From Pantoea sp. A4 (lineage in GTDB: Bacteria > Pseudomonadota > Gammaproteobacteria > Enterobacterales > Enterobacteriaceae): a DNA stretch of 64,000 nt. The notes beneath the pieces were generated by a model. It was given only the letters and a program-made list of their open reading frames with translations, ran no database searches and had not been told where the DNA came from. The position numbers were made by a program, and so were the translations under genes. The first letter of the stretch is position 1. Every line of letters begins with the position of its first letter. The stretch covers positions 1 through 64,000 of the forward strand of contig NZ_ALXE01000024.1 of the NCBI RefSeq assembly GCF_000295955.2, written 5' to 3'. Below are positions 41,598 through 53,104 of the stretch, piece after piece.

Positions 41598-42953
41598 ATG
41601 CGTATTCACATCCTAGGAATTTGCGGCACTTTTATGGGCGGGCTGGCTCTGCTGGCACGCTCGCTCGGACATGAAGTCTCCGGTGCGGACAGTAATGTCT
41701 ATCCACCCATGAGCACGCAGCTGTTAGAGCAAGGTATTGATATTCATGAAGGTTATGATGTTGATCAGCTTGATCCTGCACCTGATTTAGTGATCATCGG
41801 CAACGCCATGAGCCGTGGCAATCCCTGCGTGGAAGCGGTACTGGAACGTAATATTCCTTACCTTTCCGGCCCGCAGTGGCTGCATGACTATGTGCTGCGC
41901 GAGCGCTGGGTACTGGCGGTGGCAGGAACCCATGGAAAAACAACCACTTCAGGTATGCTGGCGTGGATTCTGCAAGAGTGTGGGCTGGAGCCAGGCTTTA
42001 TCATTGGCGGCGTGCCGGGCAACTTCGATGTTTCCGCGAAATTAGGAAAAAGCCCGTTCTTTGTGATCGAAGCCGATGAGTATGACTGTGCCTTCTTCGA
42101 CAAGCGCTCGAAATTCGTGCATTACTGCCCACGCACGCTGATCCTCAATAACCTTGAGTTCGATCATGCGGACATCTTCGACGATCTGAAAGCGATCCAG
42201 AAGCAGTTTAATCATCTGGTGCGTATCGTGCCGGGGCAGGGCAAAATCCTGTCACCTGAAAACGATCAAAATCTGAAGCAGGTGCTGGCGCAGGGTTGCT
42301 GGAGCGAGCAGGAGACGCTGGGCGAAAACGGTGACTGGCAGGCGAAAAAACTGACCCCCGATGCATCACGCTGGAGCGTTCAGTTGGCTGGCGAGCAGGT
42401 GGGTGAGGTCAACTGGTCGCTGGTGGGCGAGCACAACATGCACAATGGCCTGATGGCGATTGCTGCTGCGCGTCACGTTGGCGTGCGTCCGCAGGATGCC
42501 GCCGCGGCGCTGGACGGCTTCATCAATGCCCGCCGTCGTCTGGAGCTGCGTGGTGAAGTCAACGGCGTCAAAGTGTATGACGACTTTGCGCATCACCCTA
42601 CGGCGATCCTCGCGACGCTTTCCGCGTTACGCAGCAAAGTGGGCGGCACCGCGCGCATTCTGGCGGTACTGGAGCCACGCTCGAACACCATGAAAATGGG
42701 CGTCAGCAAAAACGATTTAGCCCCTTCTTTGGCGCGCGCTGATGAAGTCTTCCTGTTCCAGCCACATCACATTCCGTGGCAGGTAGCAGAAGTGGCTGAA
42801 GCCTGTATTCAGCCGGCGCACTGGAGCGCGGATATCGACACGTTGGTGGCGATGGTGGCGAAAGCCGCTCAACCGGGCGATACCATTTTGGTGATGAGCA
42901 ACGGTGGCTTTGGCGGTATTCATCAGAAACTGCTGGATAAGCTGCAAGGATAA
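41598..42953 (+). CDS. mpl: UDP-N-acetylmuramate:L-alanyl-gamma-D-glutamyl-meso-diaminopimelate ligase Mpl
   Basis: A 451-residue Mur-ligase-family enzyme that recycles murein tripeptide by joining it to UDP-MurNAc. The N-terminal Rossmann motif GICGTFMGGLA, the P-loop AGTHGKTTTSGML, EADEYDCAFFDKRSKF, GEHNMHNGLMAIAAA and DDFAHHPTAI are clear. The start MRIHILG is conserved; an ATG four codons upstream is possible. In this window the yjgM-type gene and valS follow; the E. coli yjgA-pmbA block is absent. Confidence 0.95.
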   Translation: MRIHILGICGTFMGGLALLARSLGHEVSGADSNVYPPMSTQLLEQGIDIHEGYDVDQLDPAPDLVIIGNAMSRGNPCVEAVLERNIPYLSGPQWLHDYVLRERWVLAVAGTHGKTTTSGMLAWILQECGLEPGFIIGGVPGNFDVSAKLGKSPFFVIEADEYDCAFFDKRSKFVHYCPRTLILNNLEFDHADIFDDLKAIQKQFNHLVRIVPGQGKILSPENDQNLKQVLAQGCWSEQETLGENGDWQAKKLTPDASRWSVQLAGEQVGEVNWSLVGEHNMHNGLMAIAAARHVGVRPQDAAAALDGFINARRRLELRGEVNGVKVYDDFAHHPTAILATLSALRSKVGGTARILAVLEPRSNTMKMGVSKNDLAPSLARADEVFLFQPHHIPWQVAEVAEACIQPAHWSADIDTLVAMVAKAAQPGDTILVMSNGGFGGIHQKLLDKLQG

Positions 42954-42997
42954 TCCGCGCAAGGTGCTGCGGGTTTGAAAAGTAAAAAGTAACAGAG

Positions 42998-43034
42998 ATG
43001 TGCGCAGCGTGTTGTCAACGCTGCGCATTTTTTT
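42998..43034 (+). terminator. Intrinsic terminator after mpl
   Basis: TGCGCAGCGT, seven-base loop, ACGCTGCGCA, then seven T: a perfect 10-bp stem. Confidence 0.92.
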
Positions 43035-43069
43035 GTCCGCAGCACCGTGCCGGTGTGCTCAAAGGGGCA

Positions 43070-43573
43070 TTATAAGTCCCGAATCATCCAGACTTCACAG
43101 TCATTGTGTCCGGTACACCCCATCGGACCGTCCAGCAGAGTAAAGCCCAACGCGTGATAGAGTTTTACCGCACTCAATAGTGTGCCCGTTGTTTCCAGAT
43201 AACAGCGCCGAAATCCCAGCGACCGCGCATGTTCCAGCGCTCGCAGCGCCATCTCACGCCCTAATCCGGTTCCACGTGCCTGCGGCAGGAAATACATTTT
43301 TTGCAGTTCGCAAATATCGTCCGCGGCGCAAGAGAGTGGTGCAACGCCGCCGCCGCCAACCACCTGACCCTGGTGTTCAATCACCCAGTAGGCGCTACGA
43401 TCGGCGCTGTATAGCTCAAACAGGCGGTCCAGATTGGGATCGGAGACGGTAAATCCCTTATCGGCGGTCAGCCCAAATTCGGCAGAGACTTCGCGAATCA
43501 CCCGCGCTAAATGGGGATTATCCGCAGGCGTGATGGGCCGCACCTGAAATTCCAGTTGTGTGGCGGTTGTCAT
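43070..43573 (-). CDS. yjgM: GNAT-family N-acetyltransferase (YjgM-like)
   Basis: A 167-residue GNAT acetyltransferase. Acetyl-CoA binding is indicated by [17 protein letters not shown] (motif A) and the following helix [12 protein letters not shown]; the C-terminal [15 protein letters not shown] matches E. coli Yjg[14 protein letters not shown] and VGGGGVAPL are further family blocks. Acceptor unknown. The ATG has GAGGTG in front; a GTG two codons earlier is part of that RBS. It lies downstream of valS on the same strand after a terminator. Confidence 0.88.
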   Translation of the reverse strand: MTTATQLEFQVRPITPADNPHLARVIREVSAEFGLTADKGFTVSDPNLDRLFELYSADRSAYWVIEHQGQVVGGGGVAPLSCAADDICELQKMYFLPQARGTGLGREMALRALEHARSLGFRRCYLETTGTLLSAVKLYHALGFTLLDGPMGCTGHNDCEVWMIRDL

Positions 43574-43585
43574 TTTCACCTCAAT

Positions 43586-43610
43586 AAAAAGCCGGGCATC
43601 GGCCCGGCTT
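43586..43610 (-). terminator. Intrinsic terminator of the pepA-holC-valS operon
   Basis: On the minus strand AGCCGGGC, a short loop and GCCCGGCT are followed by TTTTATTG. It lies 26 bases after the valS stop and just before the yjgM RBS. Confidence 0.85.
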
Positions 43611-43635
43611 AGAATAAGCAGTAAACCTTTAGCGC

Positions 43636-46491
43636 TTACAATGCCGCAATCAAGCCCTGCTGTTCAATCAGTTTTGCTTTAGCTGCTTCAAACTCGCTGA
43701 TGCGCTCGCGCTCTTTCGCCACTACCGCTTCTGGTGCGCGTGAGACAAAGCCTTCGTTGGAGAGTTTTGACTGAATTTTTTCAATCTCAACATCCAGTTT
43801 GGTCAGCTCTTTTGCCAGACGCTCCAGCTCCGCTTCCTTGTTGACCAGATCGGCCATCGGGATTAGCAGTTCGGTGCCTTCAACGATTTTGGTGACTGAC
43901 AGTGGGCCTTTCTCGCCCGCTGGCAGAATCGTCAGGCTTTCGAGACGCGCCAGACGAGACAGGAATGTCCGGTTCTCTTCAACGCGACGCACGGCTTCCT
44001 GCGGCGCATTACGCAGCAGTACGTCCAGTGGCTTGCCTGGAGAGATGTTCATTTCTGCACGGATGTTACGTACCGCGACAATCGCCTGCTTCATCCACTC
44101 CACGTCTGCCTGCGCCACTGCATCGACTTTCTCGGCGTCATACTCCGGGAAAGGTTGCAGCATGATGGTGTCAGCCGTGATGTTTTTCAGCACTTTAACG
44201 CGCTGCCAGATGGTTTCAGTGATGAATGGAATAATCGGGTGCGCCAGGCGCAGCAACGCTTCCAGCACGGTGACCAGCGTATTACGCGTGCCGCGCAGTT
44301 CTGCTTCGCTACCGCTGTTCATCACCGGCTTCGTCAGCTCCAGATACCAGTCACAGAACTGGTTCCAGGTGAAGTCGTACAGGATGTTCGCGGCGATATC
44401 AAAGCGGTAGCTGTCCAGCGCTTCACGGTAGGCTTTAACGGTGTTGTTGAACTCTGCCAGGATCCAGCGATCGGCGATCGACAGTTGCAGTTCGCCGCCA
44501 TTCTGGCCGCAATCCTGATCTTCGGTGTTCATCAGCACGAAACGGCTGGCATTCCACAGCTTATTACAGAAGTTGCGATAACCTTCCAGGCGCTTCATGT
44601 CCCAGTTGATATCACGGCCGGTAGAGGCCAGCGCTGCCAGCGTAAAGCGCAGGGCATCGGTCCCTGAAGGGGTAATACCTTCCGGGAACTGCTTCTCGGT
44701 ACGCTTGCGGATTTTCTCTGCCAGCTGCGGCTGCATCATGTTGCCGGTACGTTTTTCCAGCAGGTCTTCCAGCGAAATACCGTCAACCATATCCAGTGGA
44801 TCGATAACGTTACCTTTCGACTTGGACATCTTCTGCCCTTCATCATCACGGATCAGACCGGTGATGTAGACAGTTTTGAACGGCACCTGCGGTTTACCGT
44901 CTTCATCTTTCATGAAGTGCATGGTCAGCATGATCATGCGGGCAATCCAGAAGAAGATGATGTCGAAGCCACTCACCAGCACGCTGGTTGGGTGGAAGGT
45001 ACGCAGCGCTTCGGTATTTTCTGGCCAGCCCAGCGTAGAGAAGGTCCACAGGCCTGAAGAGAACCAGGTATCCAGTACGTCGTCATCCTGGCGCAGTGCA
45101 ACATCTGCAGGCAGGTTGTTTTCCTGACGCACTTCCTCTTCGGTACGGCCAACGTAGACATTGCCTTCGTTATCGTACCAGGCTGGGATGCGGTGTCCCC
45201 ACCACAGCTGACGCGAAATACACCAGTCCTGGATATCACGCATCCATGAGAAGTACATGTTTTCGTACTGCTTCGGTACGAACTGGATATCACCGTTTTC
45301 AACCGCTTCAACCGCAACTTTTGCCAGTGGAGCAGTGCGCACATACCACTGATCGGTCAGCATAGGTTCGATCACTACGCCACCACGGTCGCCGTAAGGT
45401 ACGGTCAGATCGTGCGGTTTGATCTCTTCCAGTAAACCCAGTTCATCGACAGCGGCAACCAGTGCTTTACGCGCAGCGAAACGCTCCAGCTTCTGGAACT
45501 GAACCGGGATTTCATCCGCACATTCATCACTGACTTCGCCGTTGGTGTCGAATACTTCCGCACGTTCGCGGATGTCGCCATCAAAGGTCAGAATGTTGAT
45601 CATTGGCAGCTGGTGACGACGACCGACTTCGTAGTCGTTGAAATCGTGCGCCGGGGTGATCTTCACACAACCGGTGCCTTTTTCCATGTCTGCGTGCTCA
45701 TCGCCCACGATGGGGATACGACGATTCACCAGCGGCAGCAGAACTTCTTTGCCGATCAGGTCTTTGTAACGCGGATCTTTCGGGTTAACGGCCACACCGG
45801 TATCACCCAACAGGGTTTCCGGACGCGTGGTTGCAACGACCAGGTAGTCTTTGCCTTCAGCGGTGGTAACGCCATCGGCCAGCGGATAGCGGATATGCCA
45901 CATGGAACCTTTGGTTTCACGGTTTTCCACTTCCAGGTCAGAGATGGCGGTACGCAGTTTTGGATCCCAGTTTACCAGGCGCTTACCACGGTAAATCAGA
46001 TTCTCTTTGTACAGGCGGACAAACACTTCGCGCACGGCGTTGGACAGGCCTTCGTCCATGGTGAAACGCTCGCGCTCCCAGTCAACGGAGTTGCCCAGAC
46101 GGCGCATCTGACGGGAGATGTTGCCACCCGATTCTGCTTTCCACTGCCAGATTTTGTCGATAAAGGCGTCACGGCCATAATCCTGACGGGTTTTCCCCTC
46201 TTCAGCCGCGATTTTGCGCTCAACCACCATCTGGGTTGCGATACCTGCGTGGTCAGTACCGGCCTGCCACAGAGTATTTTTGCCCTGCATACGCTGGTAA
46301 CGGATCATGGTATCCATGATGGTTTGCTGGAATGCGTGACCCATATGCAAGCTACCGGTGACGTTCGGCGGCGGGATCATGATGCAGAAGCTTTCCTGGC
46401 TCGTATCACCATTCGGTTTGAAATAGCCTTGCTTTTCCCATTGCTCGTAAAGCGGCTGCTCGATATCTTGCGGGTTATATGTCTTTTCCAT
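43636..46491 (-). CDS. valS: Valyl-tRNA synthetase
   Basis: A 951-residue class Ia synthetase, the same length as in E. coli. HIGH-type motif [14 protein letters not shown] is near residue 40, the CP1 editing domain (about 190-400) contains [15 protein letters not shown], and [12 protein letters not shown] is near 555. An anticodon-binding domain and a C-terminal coiled coil (about 885-951) complete the protein. It is the last gene of pepA-holC-valS, five bases after holC. Confidence 0.98.
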   Translation of the reverse strand: MEKTYNPQDIEQPLYEQWEKQGYFKPNGDTSQESFCIMIPPPNVTGSLHMGHAFQQTIMDTMIRYQRMQGKNTLWQAGTDHAGIATQMVVERKIAAEEGKTRQDYGRDAFIDKIWQWKAESGGNISRQMRRLGNSVDWERERFTMDEGLSNAVREVFVRLYKENLIYRGKRLVNWDPKLRTAISDLEVENRETKGSMWHIRYPLADGVTTAEGKDYLVVATTRPETLLGDTGVAVNPKDPRYKDLIGKEVLLPLVNRRIPIVGDEHADMEKGTGCVKITPAHDFNDYEVGRRHQLPMINILTFDGDIRERAEVFDTNGEVSDECADEIPVQFQKLERFAARKALVAAVDELGLLEEIKPHDLTVPYGDRGGVVIEPMLTDQWYVRTAPLAKVAVEAVENGDIQFVPKQYENMYFSWMRDIQDWCISRQLWWGHRIPAWYDNEGNVYVGRTEEEVRQENNLPADVALRQDDDVLDTWFSSGLWTFSTLGWPENTEALRTFHPTSVLVSGFDIIFFWIARMIMLTMHFMKDEDGKPQVPFKTVYITGLIRDDEGQKMSKSKGNVIDPLDMVDGISLEDLLEKRTGNMMQPQLAEKIRKRTEKQFPEGITPSGTDALRFTLAALASTGRDINWDMKRLEGYRNFCNKLWNASRFVLMNTEDQDCGQNGGELQLSIADRWILAEFNNTVKAYREALDSYRFDIAANILYDFTWNQFCDWYLELTKPVMNSGSEAELRGTRNTLVTVLEALLRLAHPIIPFITETIWQRVKVLKNITADTIMLQPFPEYDAEKVDAVAQADVEWMKQAIVAVRNIRAEMNISPGKPLDVLLRNAPQEAVRRVEENRTFLSRLARLESLTILPAGEKGPLSVTKIVEGTELLIPMADLVNKEAELERLAKELTKLDVEIEKIQSKLSNEGFVSRAPEAVVAKERERISEFEAAKAKLIEQQGLIAAL

Positions 46492-46496
46492 TTCTG

Positions 46497-46955
46497 CTAT
46501 GTCGTTGGCGGCTGCGGCGGGGTAGCCGTATTCAATTGGAATCCAACGCTGCGGTACGCTTTATAGCGTTCGCGCGCCAGCTGTTTCTGCGATTCTTCGT
46601 AAGGAACAAAGTCTACCACTTCATGGAAAGCAGTAGCAAAATCTGCGAACTGTGGCAGCAGGCTGATCAGCAGATCGCGCGGTGAACTCCCGCGACGCTG
46701 AGGCCAGGCCAGTTCGACGGGAGCGCCGTAACGCGGCCCTTCTCCAGCGAGGTTATGGGGTACAAAAGCCTCGGCTGGGCGCTGCCATAACGCCTCATCC
46801 AGACGGATAGCCTGTTGCTCATCGACGCAGGCGATAAGTATACGTTGGCCTCCGCGCCAGTGTTGCGCGGCCAGATCGCAAGCCAGCGCCTCAACGGCGC
46901 TGAGCTCACCGGCTGGCACATCATCGGCCAGCACATAGAAGGTTGCGTTTTTCAT
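46497..46955 (-). CDS. holC: DNA polymerase III chi subunit
   Basis: A 152-residue clamp-loader accessory subunit that binds single-stranded DNA-binding protein and, with psi (HolD), tethers the holoenzyme. The sequence matches the DNA_pol3_chi family: [13 protein letters not shown] at the N-terminus, then [22 protein letters not shown] and [11 protein letters not shown]. It lies nine bases after pepA and five before valS. Confidence 0.94.
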   Translation of the reverse strand: MKNATFYVLADDVPAGELSAVEALACDLAAQHWRGGQRILIACVDEQQAIRLDEALWQRPAEAFVPHNLAGEGPRYGAPVELAWPQRRGSSPRDLLISLLPQFADFATAFHEVVDFVPYEESQKQLARERYKAYRSVGFQLNTATPPQPPTT

Positions 46956-46964
46956 TATTCAGGC

Positions 46965-48488
<1,524 letters not shown>

Positions 48489-48740
48489 TTAAAGACAACG
48501 GCCTCGGCTGTCGCTAGAATGTAGTCCGCTCGTCACCCTTTATTTTGCGGCGCAGCATGACATTTGGCCGCCTGCGGTCATAATGAATCAAGATGGCAAT
48601 AGGTTGTTTTTGCGCCATCCTGAAGCATTTGTCTGTCAATTTTAGCTACGATGACGGCCATTGATGAAGATAAATGGCGAATAAGCGTTGAAACTAGCGA
48701 TTTTCCTGCAAAAAGACAAGTTTTCACAGGCGTACTAAGC

Positions 48741-49841
48741 GTGATCATCATTAGATATCTGGTTCGGGAAACGCTCAAAAGTCAGCTGGCTATCCTGTTT
48801 ATCCTGCTATTAATCTTCTTTTGTCAGAAGTTAGTCAGGATTTTAGGTGCCGCTGTAGATGGCGACATCCCGACAAACCTTGTCCTGACACTGTTAGGCC
48901 TTGGCGTGCCTGAAATGGCGCAACTTATTTTACCCCTTAGCCTGTTCCTGGCGATTCTCATGACGCTTGGGCGATTGTACACGGAGAGTGAAATCACCGT
49001 GATGCACGCCTGCGGTCTCGGCAAAAGTGTGCTGGTCAAAGCAGCCATGATTTTGATGCTGATGACGGCTGCGGTAGCGGCGATCAACGTGGCCTGGCTT
49101 GGCCCGTGGTCATCGCGCTATCAGGATGAAGTCACTAAGAATGCGAAAGCTAACCCCGGTGCTGCTGCACTGGCGGCAGGCCAGTTCCAGACCTCCAGTG
49201 ACGGTAATGCCGTGATGTTTATCGAAAACGTCAAAGGCAACCACTTCGGTCACGTCTTCCTTGCTCAACTGCGTCCAAAAGGCAATGCACGCCCTTCTGT
49301 GGTATTGGGTGACAGCGGTCATATGGAACAGCGCAAAGACGGTTCGCAGGTCGTCACGCTGGATAAAGGCACGCGCTTTGAAGGCACGGCAATGCTGCGT
49401 GATTTCCGCATCACGGACTTCAGTAATTACCAGGCTGTGATTGGCTACAAAGAGGCGGTGCTGGATCCGAATGATTCCGATCAGGCCAGTATGTCCAGCC
49501 TGATTGAGAACAAAACGCCGCCGTTCCGTGCTGAGCTGCACTGGCGTCTGACACTGGTGGTTTCGGTGCTGATTATGGCGCTGATGGTGGTGCCACTCAG
49601 CGTGGTTAACCCACGTCAGGGCCGCGTGTTATCCATGCTGCCAGCGATGCTGCTATACCTCATTTTCTTCCTGTTACAGAGTTCTCTGCGTTCAAGTGGC
49701 TCCAAAGGCCGCCTTGATCCGGCTATCTGGATGTGGGTCGTCAATGTGTCGTATCTGGTGCTGGCGATAGCGCTTAACTTGTGGGATACGGTGCCAATGC
49801 GGCGTATTCGCGGTCGCTTTGTGCGCGGAGGGGCAGCCTGA
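48741..49841 (+). CDS. lptF: LPS export permease LptF (GTG start)
   Basis: A 366-residue inner-membrane subunit of the LptB2FG ABC transporter that extracts lipopolysaccharide. Three membrane helices before (about residues 12-120) and three after (about 270-355) a periplasmic beta-jellyroll domain. IIIRYLVRETLKSQLAILF and VVPLSVVNPRQGRVLSMLPA match E. coli. The GTG start gives exactly the E. coli length; an ATG 30 codons upstream lacks family similarity. Its stop overlaps the lptG ATG by one base. Confidence 0.96.
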   Translation: MIIIRYLVRETLKSQLAILFILLLIFFCQKLVRILGAAVDGDIPTNLVLTLLGLGVPEMAQLILPLSLFLAILMTLGRLYTESEITVMHACGLGKSVLVKAAMILMLMTAAVAAINVAWLGPWSSRYQDEVTKNAKANPGAAALAAGQFQTSSDGNAVMFIENVKGNHFGHVFLAQLRPKGNARPSVVLGDSGHMEQRKDGSQVVTLDKGTRFEGTAMLRDFRITDFSNYQAVIGYKEAVLDPNDSDQASMSSLIENKTPPFRAELHWRLTLVVSVLIMALMVVPLSVVNPRQGRVLSMLPAMLLYLIFFLLQSSLRSSGSKGRLDPAIWMWVVNVSYLVLAIALNLWDTVPMRRIRGRFVRGGAA

Positions 49842-50917
49842 TGTTTCGCGTTTTAGACCGGTATATCGGTAAGACCATCTTTAACACCATTATGCTGACG
49901 CTGTTCATGCTGGTGTCGCTCTCTGGCATCATCAAGTTTGTCGACCAGCTGCGCAAAACCGGACAGGGTGCCTATACCGCGCTGGATGCGGGTTATTACA
50001 CCTTGCTCAGTGTGCCGAAAGATATTGAAATCTTCTTCCCGATGGCGGCGTTATTAGGCGCACTCCTTGGGTTGGGGGCACTGGCACAGCGCAGCGAGCT
50101 CGTGGTGATGCAGGCTTCAGGCTTTACCCGTTTGCAGGTCGCGCTGTCTGTGATGAAGACGGCAATCCCGCTGGTGCTGCTGACCATGTTGGTGGGTGAG
50201 TTTATTGCACCGCAGGGCGAGCAGATGGCACGTAACTATCGCGCCCAACAGATTTACGGCGGCGCGCTGGTTTCTACCCAGAACGGCTTGTGGGCTAAAG
50301 ACGGTAATAGCTTTATTTATATTGAGCGCATTCACGGTGATAACTCGCTGGATGGTGTCAGTATTTACAACTTCAACGATCAGCGCCGGCTGTTAAAAGT
50401 GCGCTATGCCGCCAGCGCGAGCTGGGATAAAGATCGTAAAGAGTGGCAGCTTTCGCAGGTGGAAGAGTCGGATCTGAATGACCCGAAACAGATTACCGGT
50501 TCACAGAGTCTGACCGGTGACTGGAAAACCAACCTGACGCCAGACAAGCTGGGCGTTGTCGCGCTGGACCCGGACGCATTATCGATCCGTGGTCTGTATA
50601 ACTACACCAAATACCTCAAGCAGTCTGGCCAGGTTTCCGGCCGCTATCAACTGAATATGTGGGGCAAGATTTTCCAGCCACTGTCGGTAGCGGTAATGAT
50701 GTTGATGGCCCTGTCGTTTATCTTCGGACCGCTGCGTAGCGTGTCGATGGGGGTACGCGTGGTGACCGGCATTAGCTTTGGTTTTATCTTCTACGTGCTG
50801 GACCAGATTTTCGGCCCGCTGTCGTTGGTTTATGGCTTACCGCCGATTCTCGGCGCGATACTGCCAAGCGGTGCGTTCTTCGCAGTGAGTATGTATTTAC
50901 TCCTTAAACGCCGCTAA
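49841..50917 (+). CDS. lptG: LPS export permease LptG
   Basis: A 358-residue partner of LptF with the same layout of three helices, a periplasmic jellyroll domain and three helices. Conserved blocks include LDRYIGKTIFNTIM, RSELVVMQASGFTRLQVA, QGEQMARNYRAQ and KIFQPLSVAVMMLMALSFIFGPLRS. The start MFRVLDRY is coupled to lptF (TGATG). A bidirectional terminator follows at once, which marks the end of the syntenic core block. Confidence 0.96.
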   Translation: MFRVLDRYIGKTIFNTIMLTLFMLVSLSGIIKFVDQLRKTGQGAYTALDAGYYTLLSVPKDIEIFFPMAALLGALLGLGALAQRSELVVMQASGFTRLQVALSVMKTAIPLVLLTMLVGEFIAPQGEQMARNYRAQQIYGGALVSTQNGLWAKDGNSFIYIERIHGDNSLDGVSIYNFNDQRRLLKVRYAASASWDKDRKEWQLSQVEESDLNDPKQITGSQSLTGDWKTNLTPDKLGVVALDPDALSIRGLYNYTKYLKQSGQVSGRYQLNMWGKIFQPLSVAVMMLMALSFIFGPLRSVSMGVRVVTGISFGFIFYVLDQIFGPLSLVYGLPPILGAILPSGAFFAVSMYLLLKRR

Positions 50918-50923
50918 CGCACC

Positions 50924-50959
50924 CCAATAAAAAAGCCGCGAGAGCGGCTTTTTTATTGG
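50924..50959. terminator. Bidirectional terminator after lptG
   Basis: CCAATAAAAAAGCCGC, loop GAGA, and its exact reverse complement: a 16-bp perfect inverted repeat. It includes the stop codon of the convergent DUF1493 gene (50953-50955). Confidence 0.92.
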
Positions 50960-51315
50960 TCTTTTCTGTCAAATAACCATTCTCCTGCTTCCGCTGAGGC
51001 GAGAAGCATGCGTAAAGTCAAAGGTTTTGCTTCAACATCGGGGACTTTACATGCTTTGGGACGAAGGAAGTTTGGCAGCAGACCTTTCTCATAAGGCCAG
51101 TAGATCAGAAAGTCGAAATGACTGTCATCAACTTGAAAGCGTCGAAAATAGTCTTTCATGATTTCATCACCCGTTTCCCGAGCCCATGGCATATCTCCCG
51201 TTGAAAGACTGGTCTCCAGTGAAAGTTCAGGCTTTTTCCTGTGAAATAACGGTTTATGATTATAGTTTTCTTCGTACCATGCAAATAGTTCATCGGCCAA
51301 GGGTTCAGTCACCAT
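50953..51315 (-). CDS. DUF1493 family protein
   Basis: A 120-residue soluble protein. DUF1493 features are the N-terminal segment LADELFAWYEENYN, a central DEIMKDYFRRFQVDDSHFDFLIYW-type segment and the C-terminal LTLRMLLASAEAGEWLFDRK. Function unknown; relatives are scattered in enterobacterial accessory regions, often next to a small membrane protein as here. The ATG has AGGAGAGGATAAATT in front and overlaps the end of the upstream gene by seven bases, so the two are coupled. The region is clearly more AT-rich than lptFG. Confidence 0.75.
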   Translation of the reverse strand: MVTEPLADELFAWYEENYNHKPLFHRKKPELSLETSLSTGDMPWARETGDEIMKDYFRRFQVDDSHFDFLIYWPYEKGLLPNFLRPKACKVPDVEAKPLTLRMLLASAEAGEWLFDRKDQ

Positions 51316-51752
51316 AATTTATCCTCTCCTCGCGCAACCTTATTATAGTGCTGAGTCGTTTTCAACGCTATTTGGGTGACATCATTGAGAATAAATGCAA
51401 TCCCTAATATAGGAATCCAACGACCGGCAAAAGCACCAAGATTATTCACATATGAAAATCTTAAACGTACGATGCTTCCCGTGGTGAGTGTTGGCCAGCG
51501 ATGGACCCTAACATTCAGCCATCGCCTTAGCCGTTCACTTAAAATAGACGTTCCTTTGGTTGCACCCTCTGGCTTACCTCGCGTACTTTTAGAGGGCTGA
51601 CCAAGTATGATAAGTGCCAGAGCAGCGATATCATCCACGCCTAATTTTTTTTGCGCTTCTTCAAGGAATATGAAAAAAAAGAGTTCTCCAGCTGTTAAGT
51701 TGTGCATTCCATTAAAGTAGTAAGTATTATTTAACTCTTCTGTAGTATCCAT
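51309..51752 (-). CDS. Conserved hypothetical membrane protein, partner of the DUF1493 protein
   Basis: A 147-residue protein of no named family that I recognise. The N-terminal half is cytosol-like (GMHNLTAGELFFFIFLEEAQ, LGVDDIAALALIILGQP). The middle is basic (TRGKPEGATKGTS, RLRRWLNVRVHRWPTLTT). One hydrophobic segment lies near residues 108-130 (NNLGAFAGRWIPILGIAFIL), and the end is YNKVARGEDKLW. The start at residue 22 of a longer frame is chosen because AAGG lies six bases before the ATG. It is the first gene of the AT-rich pair. Confidence 0.65.
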   Translation of the reverse strand: MDTTEELNNTYYFNGMHNLTAGELFFFIFLEEAQKKLGVDDIAALALIILGQPSKSTRGKPEGATKGTSILSERLRRWLNVRVHRWPTLTTGSIVRLRFSYVNNLGAFAGRWIPILGIAFILNDVTQIALKTTQHYNKVARGEDKLW

Positions 51753-51960
51753 AGGAGGCCTTGTTAGTTTTTTCGTGAATAATAAAGACGGTTTTTTTCT
51801 CGTCAATAAAAACACATTAACTTTACAAACTGTATTTTTTGGGATGGGTCTGGTTTTTATTTTTTTGTAGATAATAGTGTCGCAAATGGATTTTTTTATA
51901 AATGATATGGGTTTTTATGTCGCCATAATTAAATTCCAGGATAATAACGCTGTTCTATAA

Positions 51961-51980
51961 ATAAGAACTGTTATCATTTG
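51961..51980. promoter_or_regulatory. Possible Fur box upstream of the AraC-type regulator gene
   Basis: On the minus strand AAATGATAACAGTTCTTAT matches the 19-base Fur consensus at about 11 positions, with a strong left half (AATGATAA) and a weak right half. It lies 65 bases before the regulator of a siderophore receptor. The surrounding 51753-52044 is AT-rich and contains no other gene. Confidence 0.3.
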
Positions 51981-52044
51981 TAGGCTTCTGCTTGTTGAGA
52001 ATGTTACTCTGTCAGTCCTGTGATGGTGAGCAAGGCTGACTGTG

Positions 52045-53001
52045 ATGAACTCTGCGATTTCGCCGCGCTGTGCCAGCGCATTTACCGTGGCGCACTTTCT
52101 CGATATTGGCGCGCGCTACGGCATTGATTATCACTTCCCTGCGCTGGAGCAGGGACGGCAGGATGTGGCGCAGCGTGCCGTTGTGCAGGGCTATGTTGAG
52201 GAGTGGGTGCTGCCAGCCGGCGTTTGTATTACCCGTTCGGATTTGCAGGTGATAGAACCCTATGAATCCACTTCAACTGGTCATTCGCCGCTGTATGTAC
52301 TGCTGGTATTGTCTGGACAGGTGGAGATCGCCGTCAACGGTTGCTATCAGCATTTGCACAGTGGCATGGCGCTGACCACCCGGTTGGATGCACAGCAGAC
52401 GCTCAGTGCTCGCCATCAGGCAGCAGAGCGCCTGGTCACGCTCTCCCTCGCTATCGATCCCCAACGTTTTTGCCCGTCTTCAGCCGTGGCGGCGTATCTG
52501 GCTCAATGGCAGCAAACGCAGCCGCAGACCGCGCTACGCGCGATTCCCGGCGTGGTGCTGCAATCACTGCAACAGTTGCCCGCAGGTGATAGCCTGGCAC
52601 ATCAACTGATCCTTGAAGGTATTCTGTTGCAGTTGCTGGGTTACTGGATGATCCCCACGCCGTCAGTTTCCCCCGTGTCCCCCCTTTGTCCACGCGAGTT
52701 GCAGCGGCTGGAGCAGGTTAAGCAGCTGATCGAGAGCGCCCCGGAACGGCCCTATACCCTGGATGCACTGGCACAGCTCGCGGCCATGAGCGCCAGCAGC
52801 TTACGCAGCAAATTCCGCCAGTGCTATGGCGAGTCCATCTTTAACTACCTGCGGCAGTGTCGCCTCGCGCTGGCGCGGGAGTATTTGCAGCAGGGATATA
52901 GCGTGCAGCAGGCGGCATGGATGTCCGGTTATCAGCACGCGACCAACTTCGCCACCGCTTTTCGCCGCCAGTATGGTGTGGCACCCAGCGAGCTGGCGTA
53001 A
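52045..53001 (+). CDS. AraC-family transcriptional regulator (siderophore-receptor linked)
   Basis: A 318-residue regulator. The last ~85 residues hold the double helix-turn-helix: PYTLDALAQLAAMSASSLRSKFRQCYGES and LALAREYLQQGYSVQQAAWMSGYQHATNFATAFRRQYGVAPSEL. The N-terminal ~220 residues are a ligand-sensing region of the PchR type in length but not otherwise identified. The ATG at 52045 follows AAGG by nine bases; a GTG one codon earlier is possible. It is co-directional with and 103 bases before a TonB-dependent receptor, a layout typical of PchR/FpvA-like systems where the regulator senses the internalised siderophore. Confidence 0.85.
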   Translation: MNSAISPRCASAFTVAHFLDIGARYGIDYHFPALEQGRQDVAQRAVVQGYVEEWVLPAGVCITRSDLQVIEPYESTSTGHSPLYVLLVLSGQVEIAVNGCYQHLHSGMALTTRLDAQQTLSARHQAAERLVTLSLAIDPQRFCPSSAVAAYLAQWQQTQPQTALRAIPGVVLQSLQQLPAGDSLAHQLILEGILLQLLGYWMIPTPSVSPVSPLCPRELQRLEQVKQLIESAPERPYTLDALAQLAAMSASSLRSKFRQCYGESIFNYLRQCRLALAREYLQQGYSVQQAAWMSGYQHATNFATAFRRQYGVAPSELA

Positions 53002-53011
53002 ATTTGTCAGT

Positions 53012-53039
53012 GCGCATACGCATTGCAGCAGCACGCATA
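53012..53039 (+). repeat. CGCAT direct repeats in the receptor promoter region
   Basis: CGCATA occurs at 53013-53018 and again at 53034-53039, 21 bp start to start (two helical turns), with a third partial copy (CGCATT) at 53019-53024. Direct repeats with this period upstream of a target gene are a common arrangement for AraC-family activators. A GATAAT hexamer at 53062-53067 could be the -10 of the receptor gene. Confidence 0.4.
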
Positions 53040-53104
53040 GCGGGTTTGTTTAGCGGGTCGGGATAATAGCGCCAGCAAAAATAACAAGAGCGAGAGTCAT
53101 TTTT

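Noticed and set aside
45613..46566. 317-codon open frame antisense to valS
   Set aside because: Fully overlaps conserved valS coding sequence and reads as low-complexity shadow protein.
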